NCBI GenBank assembly: GCA_029817715.1
Contig: JARUPY010000085.1
Coordinates: 3,100,001 to 3,164,000 of the forward strand
Reading direction: 5' to 3'
Source of the DNA: Melastoma dodecandrum
Lineage: Eukaryota > Streptophyta > Magnoliopsida > Myrtales > Melastomataceae
DNA length: 64,000 nucleotides
In this document: piece after piece, positions 35,321 through 49,250 of the stretch
Layout: the number at the start of each line of letters is the position of its first letter
Numbering within the stretch: position 1 is the stretch's first letter
Made by a program: the position numbers and the translations under genes
Notes under the pieces: model-generated
What the model saw: only the letters and a program-made list of their open reading frames with translations
Told to the model about the DNA's origin: nothing
Databases searched by the model: none

Positions 35321-38300
35321 TTATTTCTGCGGTTCATTTGTTTTCGACCCTGATTGGGGACACCATACAGTTGACGAACAGAAAGGCCGACTGCAGGTAC
35401 TTAAATAAGATTCGAAGCATCTGCGATCATTTGGTTGGTTTTTCCGAAGCAAGCATGTACTTGACACTGAAGTTGTAAAATTTTTGTCTTTACATCTAAA
35501 GAAAGTTCTCCTTATCTCTGGACGGCCTAAAAGTCATACTCGACTCTCTTAACATTCTGTGTTTGTTAGGCCAGTTTGCTTCTAAAGATGGGAGTTTGGC
35601 TCGAAACTAATCTGCTCCCTTTCTTATTGATGCAGTTGAACTTGTCTGTCTTTGCTGTGATTTTGGTAACTTCGCATCTGGAGGCCTGCCTGGGAGCTTC
35701 TTGTACAGGAAAACAGACGGCTCCTGGTCGGCACTTTCTTCCGATGCCTGGGGATAGAGTGATGCTAGTAGGAGCTAACAGACCGAGAAACTTCTTCCAG
35801 GAAGATGAGTTTTGGTAGTGTGCCCTTCTGCTGATAAGGGGAACTTGAAGAAAGAAGAATTTTCCCCGTGGGTGTTTCCCGGAGATGTATATCCGTAGGC
35901 TTCGTTTTCTTCTCATTGGTTGCTTGCTGTACAAGTTAGCATTTGTTGTCTGTTCACCTTCCTTTTGCTAGGGAAACTGTGCATCTTCCTCTATCGTGTT
36001 GTGCCGACTGCAGAATCATGCTCTTTGAACACTTGTTTTCAGGCGCTCTGTTCTGTTCCTCTTGGTTTGGCTTGTTCGTGTGTATTTGTAAATGCTACTT
36101 ACTTTGTGACTACTGACATTTATGATGGACAATAACAGAGTGATTCTTTAGTCCAGTTTCAGTTAGTTTTCTTTAGTTACTTGGTAGAGACACTTGAGAG
36201 AGTACATCAGACAGAGTGAGCTCCCAATATGATCGACAAGGTTCAAATTAATCATTACATGGAGATCTCCACTTGTATAGTATCGATATATTTTTCCTCC
36301 AGACAAACTGAACTCACACCCAAGAAACGTTGAAGTTTTGGGACTCAGAACTAAAAAGACCTGAGTTAGCGCTAAATACCTCAACAGGTCGAGATTATTG
36401 GTATATATGCCTACATACAGGTTCCTCATAAGATTCTAAGAACTCGAATGGTGTTGTGTCCAACTCCCAGAACAACTACAGAAACCCCAGATGACTTGCT
36501 AAGGCAATGCCATCTCGCGATTAGGGAATGCGGGTATACCATTTTGGCCACTACACACGTCGACTAGCCGCACCAGTAGGGACGATGCTCATCTTTGCGC
36601 TGGACACTAACTAGTCCTCCACACTGCAAATAGAAAAAACTGCTCTCATCCACAAATGCGCCCAACATTATCCGAGTCCTGCTTTCTTGAAATATGCAGG
36701 GCCCATGGGAACAAACTCGAGATATCGGTTGCTCGAACTACATCCTGACGGTTGGACACTTAGAGGTTGAGGCCCATCGCATAGTGCGCCCATTCCTTCG
36801 GACAAGCAAGGGGGGGGGGACTGTGTCATAGGATGTGGTAGTATTCGCACGTACCTTGTAGGCATCGCCAGTTTTGTGTTGGGGGGAGAGAGTGATCCAT
36901 CGCCATGAAATAGTTTAGTTTGGGTGAGATGGTGATGGCAAATGGACCAGACAAACATCACCATAACATGTTAACGGGGCCTTATTTAACTGTAGACTGT
37001 CTGGCCCATAGACGATTCATTCATATTAGAAACAAAAGCAAAAGCAAAAAGGGGAAAACAAGCGGATTTCCCGACTTTCAGCTTTCTAAACGGTAAGAAG
37101 AAGAAGAAAGTAAGTTGGCAAAAAGGAGACAGTTACAGAGAAAAAGAATAAGGTACGAGCATCTTCCTTGCAATTTTTTTTATTTTTTATTTTACGTGAT
37201 AAATTGTAAGTGAAAGATGTATTTAGATATGAATTTAAACGTATTAATTTAAATTAACCCATTATTATTCTTTCGTAGCTGTCGTGGTTAGTAGGAAAAT
37301 GGCAGGTTGGGGGGGTCCATATTTGTCGGGTTGTTCATGAATGATGATGAACCGTTTTTTGTATGATCACAGTTTTTTAATATATTCATCGTCCAAATGG
37401 GGAGATATGGAATCTCCGGTTCCAATCATCATGAACCACACCACCACCACCACCACAACCCTATCTGATTCCACGAGATTTTTCAGACCAAGATTTTTGG
37501 AGGTGGTGCTCTCCAGGCCGCCCAGTTTTTGTGAACCTCAGCCGGATTGGGATGAAGAAGACATGATGACGAAATACAATAAGAAACAAAAGCAAGATTC
37601 CAACGGGGCGAGGTTTCTTCTAAAATCTGTAACTCGTCGGGGAATCGATATCACGAGCCCGTATAAGTTATCGAATAGAGCGAGTATATTTTAGTTTTTA
37701 AATTTTTAAAAATTAACGATTTCAAATACAGTTCTAGGTTCTCATCTCGAAGCCAATCTAGAATATGACATAATATATTTTAATATATAATTTATATAAG
37801 TTATTTTTATAATATCTTTATATGATCTCTATTTTATATCTTTATCCGTTCTCACTCTTTCGGTGTAACGGCGGTCACGTAATCGAATTCCTCCGCTATC
37901 TCAACCAGTTCGGGAAAACCAAAGTGTACACGCAGCGGTGCTCTTTTTACAAACACCCGAACCAACCATGCTCTTACCCTCTTCGTCAAGCCTTATCAAT
38001 TTGCTTGAGTTTTTTAAATTAATTGGTTGAATAGCAACACTCAATTAATTAATTGAGTTTTTAAATCAACATGTTTGAGGTTTTTCTGAATTGATTGAAT
38101 AATATGGTGAATTTGACGTCAAAGTATTTTACGAGGACATGGACTAGAAACGTCACGTTGATTCTTGAATAACTCTTTAAGCCAAATAGTAAATTCTAAG
38201 TTATGAAAATAGGTAAACGACCATTTCCGAACCTACTTAAAAACATGCTCATCCCTAATTCCAGCTGTCCAGGTTAATACTACGTGCCGTCGCATGCACC

Positions 38301-38745
38301 CGATCACTCCCCCCACGCGACCTCACTCACATACGTGTAAAAGTCGAACACCACCTCCAACTCGGGAGGGTCTCTTTCTCCTCCAATCCCCGATATTTTT
38401 CTTCTTCTTTCTTCTTCTCCACCTACCAGCCGAGACGAGACGATCCATCCCATTCAAAATTCGGGTCAACATCCTCCCACCCAGCATGTTCTTTTACCAT
38501 TCTAACCCTTTCTCCTCACAATAATATCATCATTTACTAGCTGCCAAAATTAATAATAAACTAGTTTCCATTTATTTGTACATTTATTGTCAAGACGATA
38601 CCCCCCCCCCCTCCTAAATGAGTTTCCTAATTCAGAATTATATATTCCACCGTATCCTGCCAGACATACAAAAATTAAAGTTTTATTTTAAACCCACCCC
38701 AATCATCGTCATCATCTCCATCTCCGCTGCCTTGAATTTCTCTCC
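35321..38745. other. Spacer between kinesin and cysteine protease
   Basis: The first ~800 bp are probably kinesin 3' UTR or flank. The rest is AT-rich with a G9 run near 36810, GAA and CAC triplets and a C11 run at about 38599. I see no gene. Confidence 0.4.
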
Positions 38746-40539
<1,794 letters not shown>

Positions 40540-41046
40540 GAAAGAACTATCGCTCTCCGAAAAATCCTGGGGCATCTGGCTTTAGCGCAGAAACACTCTG
40601 CCCTGCCTGCATCAAAGCTTAAGTTATCAAGCAGCTGCTGCTGCTTACTGTTGTATTTACAGCACTTTTATCTCAGATAACAAACAATTCATAAGTCCCT
40701 CAAGTTAGCTGGTCCATATGTGAATGGGGTTTATTTGCTCAAACCGTGCAGATTGCTGTCGATATTGCCTGCATTGTAAATACTGTCCCAGTCATTCTGC
40801 CCTATCGAAAATATAGATCTTTTTATCTTACGTTGGTGAGTTTTTACCCTCTTCTCCTACGAGCATGTCCGAACACATTTATTTACTTGGACTGGGCCTG
40901 CCCATATGAATTGTGCAGGCCCGGCCCAAATGGAGCCCTCACGAAGGGTCTCCGAAGCGACGCACCGCCTGATCTATCCCCCCCCCTGCCGCCCCTTCGC
41001 TCTTGACGGTCATCTCTCAACTCTCCGGGACACGACTCGCATCCCC
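40540..41046. other. Short spacer between protease and DCL genes
   Basis: 3' UTR of the protease and promoter/leader of the next gene. An in-frame ORF extends upstream of the next ATG, but the chosen Met gives the better targeting peptide. Confidence 0.4.
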
Positions 41047-42712
41047 ATGGCGGCTTCTTTCCTCCTCGTCGCGCGTTCGTCGCCACTCAACCGCTGCCTC
41101 CTCCTCCGACACCTCCGCCTCTTCGCCCAAGAGGATGTGGTCCGCGCTCACCATCGTTACTGTTGCGCCACCGCGATGGCTGCCGGGCCCGCGAAGCCGG
41201 AGGAGAAGCTATCCCCCTTGTCGTCAACCGTAGGAGCGGATAGTCTTACATCCACCGCGGAGAAGATGTTGGAGTCGATGGAGCCTCGGAAGGACCACGG
41301 GATGGATGATCCTGATTATCGAAAGTGGAAGGATAAGGAGGAGGAGATCCTTAGGGATATCGAGCCTATCGTTACTCTCGCCAAAGAGATTCTCCATTCG
41401 AAGAAGTAATGATTTATTCTATTATTGCTGGTATCTTCTCATTCGGTTGTTGCTTTATCGAGGAGATAGAATTGCTGCGATGCTGTGCTTCAGGTGCAAT
41501 TTTATTGCAATTTGTTAAATTAAACTGCTTACTGATGTTAGAACGGGAGTGAATTTAGGGTCGATTTCTGTTGCTTGAGCTTAAATGGGATGCTATTAGT
41601 ATGCCTGATTCGCCGCCCCAATGAATCGTTTGAAAGGGCTCTGCCTCTGCTTAGTTTAAACCCTGAAACTGTCCATGTCGAGGATCAGTTCGAGCTGCGA
41701 TGCTTCCCTGATGTATATACTTTCAGTTTGCCTTTTGGTGGGATTAATCTGCCGTACCTGTCTGATTTTTATAGTTGCTGAACTCTTATGGTTGGCCAGG
41801 TACTTAGACGGCGAGCATCTGTCAATTGAAGATGAGAGGGCTGTTGTCGAGAAGCTTCTGGCATATCATCCACACTCCGAAGATAAAATCAGCTGTGGAC
41901 TTGATTCTATTATTGTTAGTAACCATTGCTCATGTTTGCTTTATTTTTTTGAAATTTTCGGTGTTTATATATATTGAAAAATGGATGGTTAATCTGCAGG
42001 CTGTAGTGCTTAAAACATAAAACCTCATGAGCATTATTTTCATGGTTACTAATCCCTGCCCCTCTTATTGGTTGGTTGGAGGTTATAACTCGCACTTATT
42101 CTTGATCTATTGGAAGATGCGGGTGGGAGTTCAACTTGGGAAGTTGGGCCTCATTTTTGTTGGTTGGTTTCATGGATGAACTGGTTAAGAATGCTGTAAA
42201 AGTGGCTTTGTATATCCAATGCACTCAAATGTTCGAACTAGTCTCTGTTGTAAAGATGGTAGACTGTAAGTATTTCGAATGATATGAGCAAACCAAACCC
42301 ATGTACATACCTTCTGTTGGTGCATTTTTGTAAACTAATGGACTCAAAATGGAGATGGTAGGAGGTGACTCTTAGTTTTAATAAATAGATGGAGGTTAAC
42401 CCAAATTTAGTCATGATAATATTGTTGTTTATGAATAAATTCATTGCTGCATAATATGAGTTGCATTTCCTTGCCATTGGGAGTTGTTTGACCGAGGATG
42501 AATGCCATTTGATTAAAACTCGATTATGTTTATTGCTACAGGTTGACCGTCATCCTCAGTTCAGACAATCAAGGTGCTTGTTTGTTGTAAGAACGGATGG
42601 CTTATGGATAGATTTCTCCTATCAAAAGTGTCTACGATCATACATCCGGCTAAAGTACCCGTCATACGCGGAAAGATTTATCCAGGAGCATTACAAGCGC
42701 GGTAGTGGTTAG
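41047..42712 (+). CDS. DCL-like protein (DUF3223), organelle-targeted, 3 exons, 214 aa
   Basis: Exons: 41047-41405, 41800-41914, 42542-42712. The start MAASFLLVARSSPLNRCLLLRHLRLFA looks like a plastid or mitochondrial transit peptide (rich in Ser, Leu and Arg, no acids for 28 residues). The DUF3223 domain fills the C-terminal half: YLDGEHLSIEDERAVVEKLL, HPHSEDKISCGLDSIIVDRH, CLFVVRTDGLWIDFSYQKC and KYPSYAERFIQEHY. Tomato DCL (DEFECTIVE CHLOROPLASTS AND LEAVES) is needed for plastid 4.5S rRNA processing and palisade development; the same domain occurs in the C-terminus of Pol IV and Pol V. The last residues KRGSG and the stop are clear. Domain assignment firm; which DCL paralogue is not known. 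Confidence 0.88.
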
Positions 42713-45700
42713 CCTTCCTTCATAGATGTAAGTTTCGCTTTGGTTTGGGAACTATTAGAGCCAGTCGGTGGTGATATTATTATTGGTACTGGAATTTTTG
42801 TCAAATGCCAAGAAAATGGTTTACTTTCTCGTCTTCACAAGTCAGGGGAGCAGTAGATGTTGTTTGACGGGAACTTCAAACTTTGCGTCCGCATTGGTTG
42901 ACAACAAAGTGATAGAAAATGAGGGTGACCTTTCCCTTTCATTGACTTGGTCGAACCTCATGTAGTGCAGTTATTGTCACTATTAAGTCAGGTTAGCTAG
43001 TTGTTTAAGTTGACAGACCGTTTCTTCATGCCAGACTGTTGAGGTTACCTTTTTGAATTTTTTTTTTTAGTTCTTGGATTGAAACAACGAGCATGTTTGA
43101 TATCTCTGGTGGTCCCTTGGAGAACATTAGCCTTTGGATCAAGTAAGCATTTGGTTATCATCTTCTTTGTACAGGGTCCATACTGGGGTGGTGGTGTGGC
43201 ATGGCAATCCCATCAAATTCAAAGTTCTGAAAAAGACTGCATCAGTGTCGAGGGATGATTCTAAGACCTACGAATCCCCTATCTGTTTTTGGGAGGTCAG
43301 CCCAGTTCTCTTGGTAAAAAAAAAAAACCCAGTGGTCAATTGCCTTGACAGCCTTGTCGTTATTGTCCCATTTAACTCCCTGGGGAGGAAAAAGGTTCCC
43401 CTTTTCCTCACTCACTCCTCTGTTAAAAAAAAAAAAGAAAAAGGCGATATGCAAATTTGGCTGTCCTGTCGCTCTGTCTATCTCAGTTAGTAGTAGTACA
43501 TTAGTGGCTCAAAAAGTGAACTGATTTGAGGGAGGGGTTTTTTTTTCTATTGCTAGCTGTAAGTCGTGTAAGTATAATAGTCCAGAAAGTTGCTGAAACA
43601 CAGTTGATGAAGTTGTTTTTACCTGCCAGTAGTTGCTGAGAGGGGGTGAAAATGATTAGTCAACTCTTTATAATGATTGTGTTTTGTTTGCCAATGGTCA
43701 TGAACTTCTTCCCCTCCCCCATCCCTCCCCCAGGACCTCCTCCAATTACGGGGACATGAATTTTTGTCATGATTAGATCCCCAAAAGCTACAAAAATTCT
43801 TGACAGCTGGAGCCCTGGGGATGATGTCTTCTCTTCTTCACTTCTTTTGTGTTGGGGGGGGTGTGTGTGTGTGGTGGTCCTACTTTGAAATCCATTGCAT
43901 GATTTTTTTTTTTTGGTAAGCAAATCCATTGCATGATTACATGTTCTTCATTAAGTGGTGGGATTAGTGTCGGAGAGAGTCATCTGTTCATGCTAATTAC
44001 CTTCTTCCCATGGGCTGTCTTCTTGGGGGGGTTTAATAACGTTATCCTCCTTACTGACAAGGCGAGCAATTTTAGGAGCCTAGTGTTTTTCAAAGGGTGT
44101 TGAAATAAGAAGGGGTGGGGGGTGGGTTGGGAGTTGGAGGGAGTGTCGGCTGCAGAGAAAAAGTTAAGGGAGAGGGAAAAAAAAGGCTTAGGAACAGCAA
44201 GCAATCAGGGAGTTGTTGAGTCCCGATAAAGGGTTTGTGTGTGTATTGGGGTATTGCATTTCTTTATCTTTTTTTTTGTCTTTTTCTTTTATGCATACTG
44301 ATGTCATTGGCGTGTCCATGGTCAATTATGAGATATCTCTCTGTCTGATTTTTAGTTCTGGTTCTTTTCTTTAGTGGGATATGGATGGATGTGCCTCACT
44401 GCCTCGATCAGATGATATTGTCCCATTTGCACAATTTCTTTTACAAGTGTAGGGAAAGCAGTGAACTCTAATCTAAATGGGGGATGTGACAAGTGTTGAT
44501 AATAAATGCCGAATCAATGCAACTGTTTGCAGGCAAATCGGCATATGAACCACTCCTACTACTTTCTAATCTAGAACTAAATTGTTCTCCACCCTCACCA
44601 CCTCCTAAACAATCTCGCAACACAATTTACTACACTACCCCTTACTTATTCATTCAAAACATCCACACGCACTGTTCTTTCTGTCTTCTGCTAACACCAA
44701 TACACTCACACACACAAACAATCACCTCACTCACTAATTCAGCATCTTGGAGATCGAGCCCTGAGAAGGTGAAAAGAAGAAAGCAACCAAACATTGCATT
44801 TGCATCCCCAGCAGGCAGGCAGGCAGCATGCCATTGCCATCCATCCATCCATCCAACCCAAAAGTGGGATAGTAAATGGAGAAGCATGCAAAGCCACTCC
44901 TCCTCCCAAAAAGACCCTCAATTCTGTTTCGTCCACAGCCTATATGAACCTCCCAATACCACCAGTAGCTTTGCCCCCCCCCCCCCATCTTCTCTCTCGT
45001 TCCCTTCCCTTTATTCACAATTATCCCACCAATCCTCCTGTCTTTAAAAAGCAAACAAAATAGGCAGAGAGAGGGAGGGAGGGGGGGATATGATACTGAA
45101 TAAAAGGGAGCGATAGCCTTCAATCCGCATCGATATATGTACTTTTGTGTCTGCCCCTAGTCATGATTTGAAATTGAAGTTGTAGCAGTTGTTGCTTCCC
45201 CCTGGTTTGTCTCCGGAGTGTAGGGGGAACTAACAGTGGGTGGTGGGAAAGTGGGAGATCTTGTTACTCCCACATCCCCCTATTACTACTCCATTCACAT
45301 CATTCAAGACAAGGCCCCCCCATCGCCTACCTATATCTTGTTATATTATTAATAATTATATAACCTCCCCCGTGTGTGTGTGTGTGTATGATGCTTGGGC
45401 CCCTCCTAGACGGGCCCAATCACAAAGCCCGGCCCATAATAGGGGATCTAGGTACGGAGGCGTGGAATGAGCATGCATACGAATGTTGCATGATTCGTGT
45501 CGGGAGGTATCAGGAGGAGGGTTATTGTGTTCAAACCTGAATTAAATACGTAGGACTAGTATTATTAGGTCGACCCTTTTGACTTGAAAGAAAAGAAGAG
45601 AGAACCAAAAAATCATTTCAAAATCCAATGAAAATCTCTCCAATGCCTTTCTTTAACGAAGAATCTTGTAGTATTTGGGTTTAGGTATTTCTTTAGCAAT

Positions 45701-46149
45701 AATTTTATCATACAAATAATTATACGAACCTTTTTGCTCACTGTTGCTAACACACAGTATCCATGACTTGTGGTCGTATATATATATATATATATTTGAT
45801 AAGCAAACGGTGGGTATTAATGCAAAAGGTCAAGACCCTTTATTTGTTTTACTTCTTCCCAACACACAATAAAAGGGAAAGACAGTGTGTGTTGGGAAGG
45901 GAGGGAGACGGTGATGTAAGAGGAACCCCCCCCCCCCCCCTTCCACACCGCCCTCTCCACATCCCCAACCCAACCCCCCCTTCTGCCTCTTCCGCCTTCT
46001 TCGCCCTGCGAAACCCAGGAAAGGAAATGGGGTCTTGTCCTCTCTTCCTCTTCCTACTCCAGTCTCCACAAGCCCACTGAGTCCACCACCCTCTTCTTCT
46101 TCCACACCCACCCCACCCCCGCTTCGACCACCAGAGGAAGCAGAGAGAG
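42713..46149. other. Spacer between DCL and cyclin D genes
   Basis: No gene recognised. Holds A and T runs, CCAT repeats near 44838, TG repeats at 45372-45388, an (AT)n tract at about 45778-45796 and C15 at 45926-45940. The last ~250 bp are probably the cyclin 5' UTR (C/T-rich). Confidence 0.4.
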
Positions 46150-47605
46150 ATGGAACTCCATCCCCACCAACACCAGCCTTTCTTCCTCTGCGAAGAGACT
46201 TGGGAATGGGACGACGAAACCGATCACGTCGAAGACCCAGTAAAGGACCCGCCTTTTTCCTCCTACTCTCACCACGGCAACATTTACGCTTCCTCCCCTC
46301 CCCCGCCGCCAGCGATGCTCCACCAGGACCTGCACTGGGATCCCCAGGAGCTCTCTTCCCTGATCTCCAAGCAGGGCCAGGAGCGGGGTGAGGGCGACCC
46401 CCTTCGCAGAGGTCTGGACAGTAGCCCTTGGCTGTTACAGGTGAGGCACGATGCCGTCGAGTGGATCATGAAGGTTCATGCTTTCTACTCCTTCTCGGCG
46501 AACACCGCCGTGTTTGCGGTCGACTACCTCGACCGGTTCCTCCTTTCGTGCTTCGGGACGCTTGAGGGGAAGAAGCCGTGGATGACCCAGCTGACTGCCG
46601 TCGCGTGCCTGTCTCTCGCTGCCAAGGTGGAGGAGACTCGGATCCCCCTTCTCCTCGACTTTCAAGTAAGCCGCAGCTCGATTTGTCTTGGTTTATGCCG
46701 CTCCATCATTGGTTGTGGATCTAGACTGACCGGAGGGTGGTGGCGTCCTTTTGGTCCACAGGTTGAGGAGAGCAGTCCCGTGTTTGAGGCGAAGACAATA
46801 CAGAGGATGGAGGTGGTGGTGCTGTCCTCCCTTCGGTGGAGGATGAATCCCGTTACTCCTCTGTCGTTCATCGACTTTGCAATGCGGAGGTTTGGGTTCA
46901 AGGATTGGGGTCAGTGCTGGGCGTTCCGGAGCAGGTGTGAGCAGCTGCTGCTCTCTGTTCTACCAGGTGGGCCTTTCCTTGGTCATTTGTCGTGCTTCCC
47001 ATCAGCCACTGTTCTCCAACCCTTCTTTGTTTGGTTGCCTAATTCTGGTAGTTTATCCATCGCAATGGCACTTCTCAATGTCTGATGCGTTTCTGTTCGT
47101 GCTTTTGTCAATGCAGATTGTAGGACAGTGGGGTACCTTCCTTCTGTTTTGGCATCCGCCATCATGCTCCATGTTCTCGCCGACTTGAAGCTCGATATTG
47201 ATGTGGTTGGCATTCTGGGTGTGGACGAGGTTGGTACTCATTAGCCATGAGTCCATCCGGTCGTTCCCTCATGGCCTGGCCGATCTATTGTCAGGTTCTC
47301 ATATTCTTTTTTCTAAATTACAGGGTTCGGGTTCAGTGGGCCAGTGCTACGACTTTGTGTCCGACTCCGCCTCGTGGAACAACAGGAGGAAAAAGAACAA
47401 GAGGAAGTTGGGGTCGTCGCCTGGAAGCCCGAGGGGGGTGATGGATGTGTGGTGCAGCTCGGACAGCTCCAACGACTCGTCGGGGGTATCGGGGTTGTCC
47501 TCTGTATCGTCCTCCCCGGAACAAGCTATCTCGGCGAAGAGGAGCCGGGGTTGCACTGCAGGGGAGGGGCAGGAGGAGGATCATCTCTTTGGTGGGATAC
47601 AATGA
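46150..47605 (+). CDS. CYCD3: D-type cyclin (CYCD3 group), 4 exons, about 371 aa
   Basis: Exons: 46150-46665, 46762-46966, 47117-47229, 47324-47605. The cyclin box N begins RHDAVEWIMKVHAFYSFS and continues AVDYLDRFL, WMTQLTAVACLSLAAKVEET; the C half has LSSLRWRMNPVTPLSFIDF and YLPSVLASAIMLHVL. The tail has KRKLGSSPGSPRGVMDV, a typical D3 motif, and a Ser-rich PEST-like stretch. D3 cyclins activate CDKA to phosphorylate RBR and drive G1/S, and sustain mitotic cycles in leaves and cambium. The RBR-binding motif near residue 12 reads FLCEE: the leucine of LxCxE is replaced by Phe. The intron 3 donor (GAG|GTTGGT) is weak but restores VGQCYDFV in frame. Length matches CYCD3;1 (376 aa). Confidence 0.92.
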
Positions 47606-49209
47606 GATCCTCCAGAAGCCTCTAAAATCCGGTAGCAGCCCCCCCTCCCCCCTCAAGATAACAATTCCACTGATGAGAGTAAAGAAAACCAAATATCCAT
47701 ATAATTATGTGCAAAAGCAATAACATAGTTGATGGGTGTGTCTGGTTATGTTCTTGTTATTGCCTTTTACTGCCTGCCGACCATCTCCGTCAGTTCCAAT
47801 GCTGGTTTTGTTGGATTTTTGTGGGGAGACATGGGTTCTGGGGGGTGATGGTCGGAGGCATCGTTTTTGGTTCCGCAAGCCCTGATTGGGGAAATCGTAT
47901 TATGTGGCAAAGAGGGGGGTGTGGGGGTTGGGTCTCTTTTCAATGTTGTTACATCCAAAATTAGACCAGAAAAACATGTCAAGACCATGGGGAGGTTGGG
48001 GGGTTAATCGTCCTCCTATTCCCTCTGCTCTATTTCTATTATTCTATGTGGATACCTGTGAGAAGTGATCCCATCTGATCGGCCAATATAATGCAATAAT
48101 AATATGACTTTTGTAATAACTATCCTAAATTTGTTGCATTACGGGGGAAGTAATTGTCGGCCACTGCCTAATGTCTTCTCAATCTGACAAGAACACTGCT
48201 TCTGCTGCTGTTGCTACTGCTCTTACCAATCACTAGCGTAGTAATAAACTTCAAGGGAGGGAGGGAGGATGGTGATGGTGGGCAGAGCCAATTCTCTCTT
48301 CCCCTTATTACCATGCAAAATAATAAGAAAGAAAAAGGAAGAGGGAGCAAAGCAAGCAAGCTGTATCCTACTTATGCATCGAAACCAGCTTCAGCTTCTC
48401 GTTATGAAGAAGAAGAAGAAGAAGACAAGGCTCGAGGAGGAGCAACTTTAATAGCATAATTTTCTCTTTTGTTTTTCTTCTTCTTCTTCTGTTCTGCCCC
48501 CCAATGTTGTCGCTTTCTTCTTCCTTCGAAATTGATCCCCTCTCGATTTCTCTCCCTTTTCTTTATTTGTTTGTGCTTAATATACATTCACATCATGCCA
48601 TGCCTCCCCAACGTCTCCTGCTTTTTCCCTTTTCCTTCTTTTCTTCCTCTGGCTGTTGTTTCGAATATTGCGCCAACGAGTCGATGGCTAATGGCGGAGT
48701 TTATACTACCACAACTTCTAATATTTACCCATTTAATTTCATTATTATTGTTAGTGGTATTAGTAGTCAGTGAGTGAGTGAGTCGCATGCAATGCATGTC
48801 GTTGGAATTTAAAAAAAGAAGAAGAAGGAAAACCCAAGTAAACCAAAGACACGGTCTATCCCACTAAATCTGTATCAATAAATGAAGATCTTCTCCCCCT
48901 CTCTTTTTCTTCCTTTTGATTCACATGGCCGTGAATGTCGGGGCTCTTTTGTTTTATTTTTCCAATATATATATATATATATGTGTTTGTTGGTGGTGGA
49001 ACTTTCTTACTTAACCTACACACTTCTCCCCCTAATCTCATACATATTTAAGACATAGCTTAATGTTTTTAATGGTCAATGTCTAACGTTTTGTTCCCTC
49101 GATTTCATTTTTTTATATATATTTTTGTATTATTCTGTCCTTGTGATTTGCGACAACTCGAGATGCAAAAAAAATCAATAAATAAATTATGAGAAATTTT
49201 TACGTTCTC

Positions 49210-49211
<2 letters not shown>
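47606..49211. other. Spacer after cyclin D
   Basis: Cyclin 3' UTR, then GAA/GAG-rich and T-rich simple sequence. No gene seen. Confidence 0.4.

Positions 49212-49249
<38 letters not shown>
49212..49249. repeat. Homopolymer run of 38 G
   Basis: Uninterrupted G38, the longest homopolymer in the window. Length may be an assembly estimate, since such runs sequence poorly. Confidence 0.85.
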
Positions 49250-49250
<1 letters not shown>

